The translations under genes were made by a program, and so were the position numbers. From Stramonita haemastoma (Eukaryota; Mollusca; Gastropoda; Neogastropoda; Muricidae), in assembly GCA_030674155.1 (NCBI GenBank), contig CM060344.1, positions 23,368,942-23,386,441 of the forward strand: DNA of 17,500 nt, given 5' to 3'. Positions 1-9,700 of this stretch are shown here, one piece after another (positions within the stretch are counted from its first letter, which is position 1; every line of letters begins with the position of its first letter). Under the pieces are notes generated by a model that worked only from the letters and a program-made list of their open reading frames with translations, did no database searches and was not told the origin of the DNA.

Positions 1-1350
1 TGAGGTGAAAGTGTTAAAAAGCCTTTGTATCAAAATCATACTTGATGTAATAAAAACCACCTGTAATAGCCTTGTATCAAAATCGTGTTTGATATTGCAA
101 AACTGTTTTTCCCCCCATTAACATCAAAATAATGCGTTCAAGTTATGTTTTACTTCCCCTCCCTCCCTCCCTCCCACCCCTGAACACACCCACCACCAGT
201 ACATTAAAGAAGCATACTTTTTGAAAGTATTTTAGAAACTAAAAAAAAAGTGTAAAAGTGCATCAGTGACATGTGAACAAACAATTGTTGCCATGCACAT
301 TTTCCTTCAGGATTCAAGTTTTTGAAAATGAAAATAAAGTGAAATCGTGTTACAGAATTTGTACCACTGAATTTGAATATGGTATGTAACAGGGTCACAC
401 TTTATTATTTTTTTTATATCTTTGCGTGTGTGGATTATGTAGCTGTACATATTTGATTTGATTGTAATAGTTGCAGAGCTAGAGGTTAGAGTTGTTTCTT
501 TGAAAGGCAGTTGTTTTACTGAGAGTTTCAGTTTGATTGTAATATATTTTTTACTGTTAATGATATGTTGTCAGGTGTTCAAAGTACAGAATATCCAGTA
601 ACATTAACCTTTTCTCTTAATTTTTCATTTTAAACATAAATAAAATGTTTTAGAAATAGTTCTTTTATATTTCTGTGAACATAAGACAATTATGAAATGC
701 CAGTGACCCAAGTTTTATTCTAGTTTTCCTCCCAGTATTTTCATTTATAAGAAATGAAGATGACGACCTGTAAAAATTTATGTTGGTTGCAAGTGTTCAC
801 AAGCTTTCAAACCCATCGTGGTCCTTCTTCATGTAGTTTGCTGGAAATAGCTAGTATGGGACGTGCATTTTTGTGTGCGCGTTTTTTTTTTTTTCCTGTC
901 CTGTAACGTTTGATTTGTGGTGGTTTCGTTCATATCACATATTATTAAAAATTTTTGTTAAAGATTGGGTTCATACACATTGTTATTGTGAGTATACTGC
1001 TAAAAGAAACTGGTTTCAGGAATTGTTGTGCGAGTCACATTTTCTTGTGACTTTTTTTTCATATCGCCTTAATATTGTTAATGACTTTCAGTGGCTTTGT
1101 TTTTGTGTTGGACGTTTTTTGAGTGATTTTCATATTACATAGGCCGTGTTCTTGACTGCTTTTTATATTGTGAAAGTATTGTTGATGACATATGTACATA
1201 ATTACGATTGTTCCATTTTTATGAATGAATTGTACATTGTATCAGTCATGTTATGTCCAGAAGTTTCATATCGTATTTGAATTTTATCAGTCATGTTTGT
1301 ATTGATAGTGAAGTGTGTATATCTTTTCGTACAAAATAAAGTTTTCTTAA
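1..1350 (+). other. Putative 3' UTR end of an upstream plus-strand gene
   Basis: This stretch is AT-rich, has stops in all frames and shows no conserved coding signal. It ends in AATAAA at 1335-1340, then about ten bases later an A-run, which is how a polyadenylated transcript end looks in genomic DNA. A second AATAAA lies at 639-644. Two Pumilio-type TGTACATA elements occur at 444-451 and 1193-1200. A near-duplicate of about 20 bp (GCCTTGTATCAAAATC-like) appears at 20-40 and 70-90. The coding part would lie left of the window, making that gene convergent (tail to tail) with RIOK3. This is inference; it could equally be intergenic DNA. Confidence 0.35.
1335..1340 (+). promoter_or_regulatory. 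Candidate polyadenylation signal AATAAA
   Basis: A canonical AATAAA is followed by GTTTTCTT and an A-run of about 13 bases starting near 1349. The spacing suits cleavage near 1350. The upstream gene is not visible in the window, so this rests on the motif and spacing only. Confidence 0.4.
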
Positions 1351-1424
1351 AAAAAAAAAAACCCACAGAAAACCGCTGTCAGGAGTTTGTACGTGTAATT
1401 TTTTTGGTTTTTGTTCCTCGGCTA

Positions 1425-1718
1425 AAACTCTTGAGGTTCACCGATTACGAGATTTTGTGTATGCGACACTTTTTGCCCACCATTAACCCTTTCGCTGCTA
1501 TCATATTTTGCTCAGCCACATCCTGGATGAAACAGAGAGAGCGTTGAATCATGATGAACAGCAATCGTCAACTGAGCATTGCTTGCGATGGTTTCTATGA
1601 CAAATGCTGTCCGTCATATCGCAGTAAAGTAGTAGCCTTTGTTAAGGTAGCCCTTTCCAACTTCAGGGACGATGTCTAAACATAACACCAGAGAGCATGC
1701 CTTTTTGAAATTTTGTCA
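1425..1718 (-). repeat. Interspersed repeat module C, longer copy
   Basis: Read on the minus strand, this segment shares two blocks with 7510-7655 on the plus strand. One is around GTTTAGACATCGTCCC with the following GGGCTACC. The other is around ATGGTGGGCAAA and GGTGAACCTCA. The copy here has about 100 bp between the blocks that the other lacks. It abuts the A/T tail of the SINE at 1721. No protein-coding capacity was seen. The family could not be named. Confidence 0.55.
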
Positions 1719-1720
1719 TC

Positions 1721-2175
1721 TATTTATTTATTTATTTTTTTATTCTTTTATATCGAGGATAACAGAATAAGCAATCATGTGCTTTTTTTCATCCGGTCCC
1801 CGTGTGTATGCAGTTTTGTAAATCTTGTCATCTGTTCCCACCGGCACACGATGGCCTACTCTTACGAAAAGCGGAACAGGATTTAACGTGTGCGCAAGAT
1901 GTTGTGCATGCGTTCGCACACGGGGCCTCGGTTTAAAGTCTCATCCGAAGGACTGTCCATTTCCACAGGCACACAGTGGCCTCTTCAGAAAGGCAAAACG
2001 AGTTTTCACTCAAGTTTAAAGTCTCATCCGGACTTTGAGGGGAGTGGAATCACAGTGTTGACTCCAGGGGGAAAATCCCCATGAACAGGTGCCTCATGTA
2101 GCTCAAACCTGAGATCGATCCTGGGCTGTTAGATCAGGAGCGCAACATTCTAACCTAAACCACCAGGCTATCCTG
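1721..2175 (-). mobile_element. tRNA-derived SINE, copy 1, with internal duplication
   Basis: On the minus strand the element starts near 2175 with GGATAGCCTGGTGG, an A-box-like Pol III promoter. A degenerate B box (GGATCGATCTC) follows, then the family body, ending in an AATA-type tail at 1721-1750. The body matches the SINE copies at 2332, 7277, 8726 and 17362. This copy is longer than the 2332 copy because a middle block is repeated: GTTTAAAGTCTCATCCG occurs near 1933 and again near 2017, and the block between resembles a diverged duplicate of 1835-1880. Confidence 0.75.
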
Positions 2176-2331
2176 TTGCCATGTGCGTAATTTGATTCTG
2201 TCTCTGCCTTTTCTTCTTTTCACTCTTTCTCTGTGTTTACACCCTGCTCTCTCTCTGTCACACACACAAACATCCCATGCGAGTCCTGGTCCCCAACAAG
2301 TCAACAAAAATTTGCTCACACACACACACAC

Positions 2332-2668
2332 GGGATAGCCTAGTGGTCAGAACATTGTGCTTGCAATTTGATGACCCGGGTTCGATTCCCGTTTGAGGGG
2401 ATTTTTCTCCTGGAGTTAACATCAGTGCTGACTCCACTCTCCCCAAAAGTCCTTTGGACGAGACTATAAACCGAGGCCCCGTGTGCGGACACACACAGAA
2501 CATCTTGTGCACATGTTAAATCCTGTTCTGCTTTTTGTAAGAGTAGGCCATCATGTGCCGGTGGGAACAGTTTTTACAAAACTGCATACACATGGGGACT
2601 GGATGTAAAAAAGCATGAGTGCTTATTCCATTATCCTTGATATAAAAGAATGGTAATAATAATAATAC
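2332..2668 (+). mobile_element. tRNA-derived SINE, copy 2, near full length
   Basis: This is the best reference copy in the window. It begins GGGATAGCC and carries an A box (TAGCCTAGTGG, 2336-2346) and a perfect B box (GGTTCGATTCC, 2379-2389). A unique body of about 250 bp follows, ending in AATAATAATAAT. The head is tRNA-like, but the acceptor ends do not pair, so it is not a tRNA gene. Both flanks are CA microsatellite (2315-2331 and 2666-2682), suggesting insertion into a CA tract. SINEs of this kind are Pol III transcribed and mobilised by a partner LINE; no LINE was seen here. Confidence 0.85.
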
Positions 2669-3084
2669 ACACACACACACACAGAGAAGAGGATAGGAAT
2701 GAGTAAATTGTGATGACACAACAAAGTAGACATTACAAATATTAACAGCAGACCAAAAAATCTCAACACCTTTTGCTTAGCGTATTGATGTTTATTCTTT
2801 TTTCTTAGGTAAGAGAGGGTTGATAATCTTATTCACAGTAAACCTTGTGTTCAAACAAACAACAAAAACACAAGCAAACCAAACTTCCAACATTTTTCAG
2901 TGTCACAGGGTACTTTTATTTCAATCAATCAATAATAAAACATAGGTATACCCCTTTGACAGGAACACTGATGTAAGTTCATAAAGCAAATTTCACACAA
3001 AGCAAATTTCATCAAGAATCAATATCATTTTTTTTAAAGCTTCACTTGTCAGTCTTATATCCAAGTCAATGACTTGAATTTAAC
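2669..3084. other. No gene seen; AT-rich DNA
   Basis: The stretch opens with the CA microsatellite flanking the SINE and continues as AT-rich sequence with frequent stops on both strands. A minus-strand AATAAA occurs at about 2914-2919 (TTTATT on plus) and a CAATCAATCAATAA run at about 2922-2936. Neither can be tied to a transcript from sequence alone. Confidence 0.4.
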
Positions 3085-3195
3085 TTCTCCCATAACTCCT
3101 TGAGGAGTCGTAGGGGCACAGCACTGAATTCTTCAGGTAGTGTGTCTTGGGCAAGTTGAATCCTGTGGTAACCAACATTCTCCAAGTTGACTTAT
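3085..3195 (+). repeat. Interspersed repeat family B, short copy
   Basis: The block around GAGTCGTAGGGGCACAGCAC and the following TCTTGGGCAAGTTGAA match, in the same order, two separated blocks of the longer copy at 6105-6400 (CTAGAGAAGTAGTTGGGGCG and CTTGGGCAAGCTGAAC). The roughly 200 bp between them in the longer copy are missing here. This indicates an internally deleted copy of a dispersed repeat. Confidence 0.55.
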
Positions 3196-3502
3196 TATCA
3201 GCTGAGCAATGGGTGACATATTTTGTTTTCTTGACTCAATTTTTTTTCCTTAGTAAATCCGATTTTGTGCTACACTATTTAAAAAAAAAGAAGTGTTTTA
3301 AAGCCTGAATGAAAAACCAGAATTAAAAAAAGTATTGAACAGTGAGAGGAAATAGATGCACTGTGCACTGAATATGATGTCTTGATTGTAAATCAACATT
3401 TTCAGAAGGACCAAAATGTACAGAAATAAGATGGTTCACTTCGTGTAAATTCTCTTTTATCTAAGCTAAACACTGTGTATGTGAGTGTGTATGACGTGTG
3501 AA

Positions 3503-3504
<2 letters not shown>

Positions 3505-3534
<30 letters not shown>
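3505..3534. repeat. (TG)15 microsatellite
   Basis: An uninterrupted TG dinucleotide run, preceded by shorter GTGT-rich sequence from 3478. No other function can be assigned. Confidence 0.95.
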
Positions 3535-3536
<2 letters not shown>

Positions 3537-4357
3537 TTAGTGTGCAACTTGTGCCTGTTTCATTATTGGTTCAATGTCTCTATATTTTCTTTCTCTCAAG
3601 AATGTTGTGACAATATAGGACAAGATTTAAGGAACAAAACCCAAATCCTATCTCAGTTAATCAAATGCAGTGACTGAACTGAAAATACCTATTTCAGTCC
3701 TTCCTGGCATTACTATTCATTCTATCTATATATTCCAAGATGCTTCATTTTCTAACTGCCTACAAGGTTGTGGGGAATTTATGAATTATGTATATATCTT
3801 AATATCACAGCAAGCTAGACTGTAATGAAAATTTTTTTTTACACTCGGGTGCTATGTACTTCTACTGAAAATTTCACAAAAATGCAGTTTATTCGTCTTC
3901 TAATCTAACATATTTTATCTATCATAAAATGACTAAACCTTAGATGTATTGATAGCTGATAAAGGTTTACCACTGTTGGCTGGGCAGCCCATTTACTGCT
4001 TGTGTTTCATTAATAACACTTAAAGTGTTTTTCTTGCTAACATTTTCCCTACTGATGACACAAAGCTTCTTCCCAAACAGGTCACACACATACATTTACC
4101 AGATGGTATCCATTATTTTTGCTTACCACTACTCTATTTTCCTCCAATGTTACATCTTCAAACCCTCCCCCCTAAAAAACAACAACAAAAACAAACCACA
4201 ACCAGTTTTTTTCCACTCTCATTTATACTGATTAATACATTTTATGGCAGAGCTTCAGCTCATTCACGTCCACACCACACACATAACCACACTCACATCA
4301 TCAATACACAATATTCACACACACCTTCATTCAAATAAAAATCATAAACTTACTGTT

Positions 4358-4377
4358 GGGGGGGGGAGGGGGGGGGG
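4358..4377 (+). repeat. G-run (G9-A-G10)
   Basis: Nineteen guanines with one interrupting adenine on the plus strand. Such runs can form G-quadruplexes. It lies about 700 bases beyond the RIOK3 stop on the non-template side, so a RIOK3 read-through transcript would carry a C-run instead. Confidence 0.9.
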
Positions 4378-4607
4378 AAGGTCTTATGACGTGTAGTTTC
4401 TCTTCACATCATGAAAGCTGTTACCATTTCCCTTGCTATTTTACAAACCCCACCACCAAAAGAGAAAATGATGATGACCTTTATCCATAGCTTTTTAAAC
4501 CGTGAGTCTGCTCTAATGAAAGCAGCAAAAACTGTTACCATTCCAGGAAGCAAACTTCTACCCGCTGCATGGTTGCGTACATTTTACAGATGCAGGATTA
4601 AAAATTC

Positions 4608-4613
4608 TTTTAT
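4608..4613 (-). promoter_or_regulatory. Candidate RIOK3 polyadenylation signal
   Basis: TTTATT on the plus strand is AATAAA for the RIOK3 transcript, about 450 bases after the stop codon. It is the first canonical hexamer I noticed downstream; an ATTAAA lies nearer, at about 4796-4801. In AT-rich DNA chance hexamers are common, so this is tentative. Confidence 0.25.
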
Positions 4614-5059
4614 TCAGGTTCACAAAGGAAACAAATTCAGACAGGAAGCCATTAAATACCCAAGAAAGGAAGCCATTAAACACAGCTCTTTCTTACAAGG
4701 TTACTGAACTTATCTATCATACACAAATGTAAGTATACCAAAATGTTTTTGTTTTCCGTTGTTTTTTTCTGGTTTGTTTTGCTTTTATGTTTTCATTTAA
4801 TGCCACAAGTTCAAAGATGGAGACCTTGAAAAATGAGCTGTTTTGTTGTATAATGTTGCAGTAAAATCTTTTGCTAAAAGTAGAATTATTCATTCTCTCT
4901 CTCTCTCTCTCTCCAAACTCAACCTGTGCTCTCTTCATCAGTACTCACTCTCTCACTCTTCCCCCTCTTCTCGAACACTCTTCACTCTCCCTGCATTCTC
5001 TCACTCTCCAGACTTCATACACACCCAACTTCTTCACCCAAACAACAACTATCACAACT

Positions 5060-5278
5060 CTATGCGCACTCTTCCTCATCGTCCTCACTGCTGCAGCTAT
5101 CAGAGTCGGCTGCATACTTGTGCACCAGCGCCGACAGAGATTTCTTGGAGGTGTGGGACGAGGAGCCGCTCTTTCTCTCCTCCACGGATTTTTCAAAGAA
5201 ATAGTCAAAGCCGAACTGCGAGTACCCCTGACCCAGCACCATGTTGCACTCTTTCCTCTCCCTGTCGTACCTCTGCAC
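5060..5278 (-). CDS. RIOK3: RIOK3 exon 11, C-terminal tail and stop
   Basis: Starts after TACGTACAG and encodes 72 residues with the TAG at 5060-5062: VQRYDRERKECNMVLGQGYS, QFGFDYFFEKSVEERKS, a Ser/Lys-rich part and the acidic end SDSCSSEDDEEECA. It follows exon 10 in frame at phase 0. The tail is longer than and not clearly alignable to the human C-terminus. The SDSxSSEDDEEE stretch resembles casein kinase 2 acceptor sequence (inference). The acceptor sits in a CA/TG microsatellite (5285-5305). Confidence 0.88.
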   Translation of the reverse strand: MQRYDRERKECNMVLGQGYSQFGFDYFFEKSVEERKSGSSSHTSKKSLSALVHKYAADSDSCSSEDDEEECA

Positions 5279-6681
5279 CTGTACGTACACACACACACAC
5301 ACGCATGAGAAAACACATATGCCAACACACACACATAGCACAGCTGTCAGTTTTCCCCACTTGAACAACTGCTCTCAGCTGCTATCCATTCCATCCCACC
5401 CCAGCCCAGTTGGTGCTCATTATAGTAGGACTCGGCAGCACTCAAGCCTCTGTAAACAGAAGGGGTGTGCTCATTTTAGCACTGGGGCCTGGACCCTTGA
5501 CAGAGTTTGCAAGCTGTGGTATATACATTCTATACGTAGTTATAGTCCAGTCCAATCCAATCCAATCCTTTAGCAGCCCGCCAACTACAAAGGCCCTATC
5601 AGGGCTGTCTGCTCATGATAAGTTTCCATCTCATTAATAAAACTGTGCCAAGTATACATACAGATTAAAACAATATATTTAAAACCAACTCTTCTGAAAA
5701 TTATTCTATACAGTCAATCTTAGCTTTACAATTATACCACCACCATGACCAAAACTATACCACCACCACCACTACTAAAACTGGTGTATGCCATCATGAC
5801 CAAAACTATACCACCACCACTACTAAAACTGGTATATGCCATCATGACCAAAACTATACCACCACCACTACTAAAACTGGTATATGCCGTATCTGGCATA
5901 CTGCTAGGTAAGCTTCAGAAAACAAAGTCCTGATGCCCATAACTATAAAGAACTTGATAATAATGCTAATTCATCCAAAAGTGATTAAAAAAAAAAATGT
6001 CTATAATAGTAACATTATAACACAGTAATGCCACTATTTCTGTCAGTACTGATTAATAAAAATTTTAAAAAAATGTGCATGAAACCTGATTTGACATTGA
6101 CCTTCGTCACTCCTAGAGAAGTAGTTGGGGCGCTGCACACAGCAGTGCACAAATCCAGCATATTAAGTCAAGGGTCTGAGGCCCAGCGCTAAAACTAGCA
6201 CACCCCGTCCTCCTTTTACCTAGTTCAAGTGTGATCAGTTCCTGCTGTAATCAGCACCAGCTGGACTGGGATGGGCTGGAATGGAATGGATAGCGGCTGA
6301 GAGAAGCTGAAAGTGGGGAAACTGACAGCTGTGTGGCACTGAATCAATCAATCAATCAGTCTTGGGCAAGCTGAACTTGTTGGAAACCCACCCTCCTCAA
6401 GTTAAAAAAAACAACAAAACACTACATTCAATCTACAGTCTCCCCTTTCTACCCTACAATAAAATTCCCTGCCCCCCACAAATAAAAAAAACAGAGCAAT
6501 CTCTCACGGATGATCAGATTTACCTGAGCGTTGAACTCCTCCCCCTCTCCCTGGATGTCCAGTCCTGTGATTTCGTTGAACAACTGTTCTGGACTCAGCA
6601 CATTGTGGACATTGCGTTTCTGGAAATGCTGTAGGATAAAACAAGACACACTTTGGTCAGTGAACAAATCATCTTTTCTAT

Positions 6682-6717
<36 letters not shown>

Positions 6718-9700
6718 ATGTGATGCATTTGTTTAGTGTGTGTGTTTGTTAGAGAGAGAGAGAGAGATTGTGTGTGTGTGTGTGTGCGCGCGCATATGAC
6801 AAGAGCAGGTGGGTGACAGAGGAGGAGACGAAGTAAAAAAATAAACAAAAATTACTGGAAAAAATGGACAAAAACTACCGATAAAAAGACAACAAAATCA
6901 CTGAAATGGACAAAAAAAAACCTACTAGAAAGCAGACCAAAGTTGCTGAAAAAAACAAAACCAAAGTGGACCAAATCATTTGAACACACGATACAAAAAC
7001 AAGTCGGCGGTTCACTCACTGTGGAAACATTGATGCAGTCACGGAACAGGAAGTTGAAGGCCTGGGGGTGGGTGAGATCTACCGCCTGCGAAACGTCAAT
7101 GACGTAAACCTTCCCATCATGCCACAGCAAGTTGAAGGCACTCAAGTCAGCGTGGACCAGGGCACACTTCCTGTGAAGCAGCTTCATGATCTGTTGAAGA
7201 AATACACACGTTTACTTGAAAATAAATAACACAAACCAAACCCCTACCCCCAAAACAAAAAGATAAAAGGGGGGAAGGGATAGCCTGGTGGTCAGTGCAC
7301 TGAGCTTGAGATCTCTGATGGCACGAGTTCAAGCCCATTCACTGAAATTTTCCCTCTGGAGTTAACAACAGAACTGACTCCACTCCTCCAAAAAGGCCTT
7401 TGGATGAGACGATAAACCAAGGTCCCACATAAAAATACACACAGATCTTGCTCACATATGAAAACCAGTCCTGCCTTTAAGAAGAGTAGGCCTTTGTGTG
7501 CCTGTAGGAACGGATGACAAAATTAAAAAAAAAATCATGTGCTTGCTGTTGTCGTGTTTAGACATCGTCCCCAAAATTGAAACAGGGCTACCTTTCATGG
7601 TGGGCAAATGATGGCATACACACCATCATCACACCATTGGTGAACCTCATAACTAGTTGAGAAGGGCGGCCCCCCCCTAAAAAACAAACAAACCACACAC
7701 AAATACCCCCCCCCCCCCCCCAACACACACACACAATCAGCAGATCCGATCGAACTGAAGGTCTGTTAGTTTTTCTCACTCAGAATGTCTCTCTCTCTCT
7801 CTGTCTCTGTGTTCTCTCCTCCTTTACTGTGTATGTATGAACGCTGCACAAACCTTCCTTCTCTCTCTGTGCAATCTTGACAGCACACCCACACATCTCA
7901 CCACTGCACAGCACCCACCTCCACAGTCTGCTCATAGGCGTCTTGCTCGTCAGCCACCGACAGGTTGATGTCCTGCAGTTTGGGGGCGGGTTCGTCAGAG
8001 CCGATGAGGGACATCACCAAACAGTGCTTTCTCAGCGTCACCACGCGGGACACGGCACCCCAAACTTGCACATTCTGAGGAGGGAGAAAAAAGAAACAAA
8101 ACACATACAATGGTAATCCACATTCTATAGTACTCTGTTGTTCCATAAGATTTTTCGTAAAACTTATGTTTTCAGATCTGCCTACCCCAGCGCACACACA
8201 CACACACACACACGGGAGACACATGGGGGACGGGATAGCCTAGTGGTAAGAACATTGTGCTCAGCAATTTGACGATCCGGGTTCGATTCCCGGTCGAGGG
8301 GATTTTTCCTCTGAAAACACTGGTGGGTGGGGAGAATCTCCCCCTCTTCTTTCAGCTTTTAGGAATCTTTTTTTATATTAACTCTTACTCTCCTTTCCCC
8401 CCCCAAAAAAGTTGTGCTTTTCTTTATATTTTATTGTGCTGTGCAGTTCGTAACGATGAAAGAGTCAAAACTTGGTTCATACATCACTGAAGGAAGAAGT
8501 CTGTGCTACAGATTTTTTCTATTCTTTTTATTTGTTTTGGTTTTTTTGCTTGCATCTTACTTTAACTTGACTTCGCCTCCATCCCTCCCCCCTCTCAAAG
8601 AGGCTTTTGTTTTTTTCTAATGAAAATTACAAATACTTTTCAACATTCATACCCCCCCCCCCACAAGCAAACCCCCCCCCCCAAAAAAAAAAACAACCCC
8701 CAACCCCCACACACACTTTACATCTCATTTATTTATTTATCTATTTTTTAAATATTTATTTATTCTTTTATACCGAGGATAATGGAATAAGCACCCTTGT
8801 GCTTTTTTACGACCAGTCCCCGTGTGTATGCAGTTTTGTAAATGTCATCCGTTCCCACCAGCACATGATGGCCTATTCTTATGAAAAGCGGAACAGGATT
8901 AAATGTGTGGGTAAGATGTTCTGCGTGCGCTCACACACGTTTCCTCGGTTTATAGTCTCATCCAAAAGACTTTAGGGGAGAGTGGAGTCAGCACTGATGT
9001 TAACTCCAGGAGAAAAATCTCAACGGGAATTGGACGTAAATCTTTCCCCTCCAAGCACACCCCCACCCTGCCCCTCACCTGTTGAGGTTGGCCACCTCCT
9101 TCATGGCCCATATCCGGATGATCTTGCGCGGGTTCTTCTTCTTGTAGTCGTCGCCGGAGAAGCGGTGGTCGCCGTGGATGTACTTCTCCCGGGTGTGGAA
9201 GTCCATCAGCGTGGTCTTGAACGCCTTCACCGCCACCTGATCCGGTACAGCCACCCCTCCAGCCTGCCACCAGCCAACCATCACCATTGTCACGGTTCCC
9301 ATTTTTTTTTCAGTACATCATTTTACGTGTGTAGTGACTAGTTTGTTCAGCGCGTGCATTTTTGCACTTTCTTCTGTGTGTATAAACTGTCTATGTTCAT
9401 TCCCTTTTTTCATGGTATAAGCGAAGTCTCTCGAGAAGTTCCGAGGCGAGAGTAGATCTAACGGTTAGATCAGCGGAGCGGCTGCAGGCTTAGGCTGAAC
9501 AGTAAGAACGTGGTCGCCGTTCCAGTTTTTACTGTTGGGCGCCATGTAGATCTAGTTTTGTCTCCGTTGGGACAGCAGGAGAGAGCCCACACCTCGTAGG
9601 AGGTTTCACTCTCCAGATCCTGTCTTCGTTCTTCGTTGCTGTTTGTCGCTTGTTCGTCTGGTCACGTCCGTTGGGGTGCAGGAGTGCGCCATACCAGTTC

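Larger units (their letters stand above)
3196..5059. other. Gene-free region downstream of RIOK3, possible 3' UTR
   Basis: No conserved coding sequence was found on either strand; the open frames present are short, low-complexity (CA, CT or TG derived) and lack homology I recognise. The part nearest 5059 should contain the RIOK3 3' UTR because the stop codon is at 5060-5062. The region holds a (TG)15 tract at 3505-3534, a G-run at 4358-4377, a CT run at about 4894-4912 and CA-rich stretches at 4260-4325. The sequence GAAGCCATTAAA is repeated at about 4646 and 4670. Confidence 0.5.

Noticed and set aside
2332..2400. A tRNA gene at 2332 or 8232
   Set aside because: A and B boxes are present, but the acceptor stem does not pair and the sequence continues into a SINE body, so these are tRNA-derived SINE heads.
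4843..5364. Plus-strand open frames of up to 173 codons over the RIOK3 last exon
   Set aside because: They are antisense shadows of exon 11 extended by CT and CA repeats; the minus strand has the conserved protein and splice site.
5745..5933. Open frame with a 16-17-residue repeated peptide
   Set aside because: The unit lengths (48 and 51 bp) happen to be multiples of three, but it lies antisense in an intron with no splice or start context.
9318..9413. Short open frame (31 codons) after the LTR leader as a gag start
   Set aside because: Too short and featureless; it stops well before any capsid or zinc-knuckle motif, so only a remnant could be claimed.
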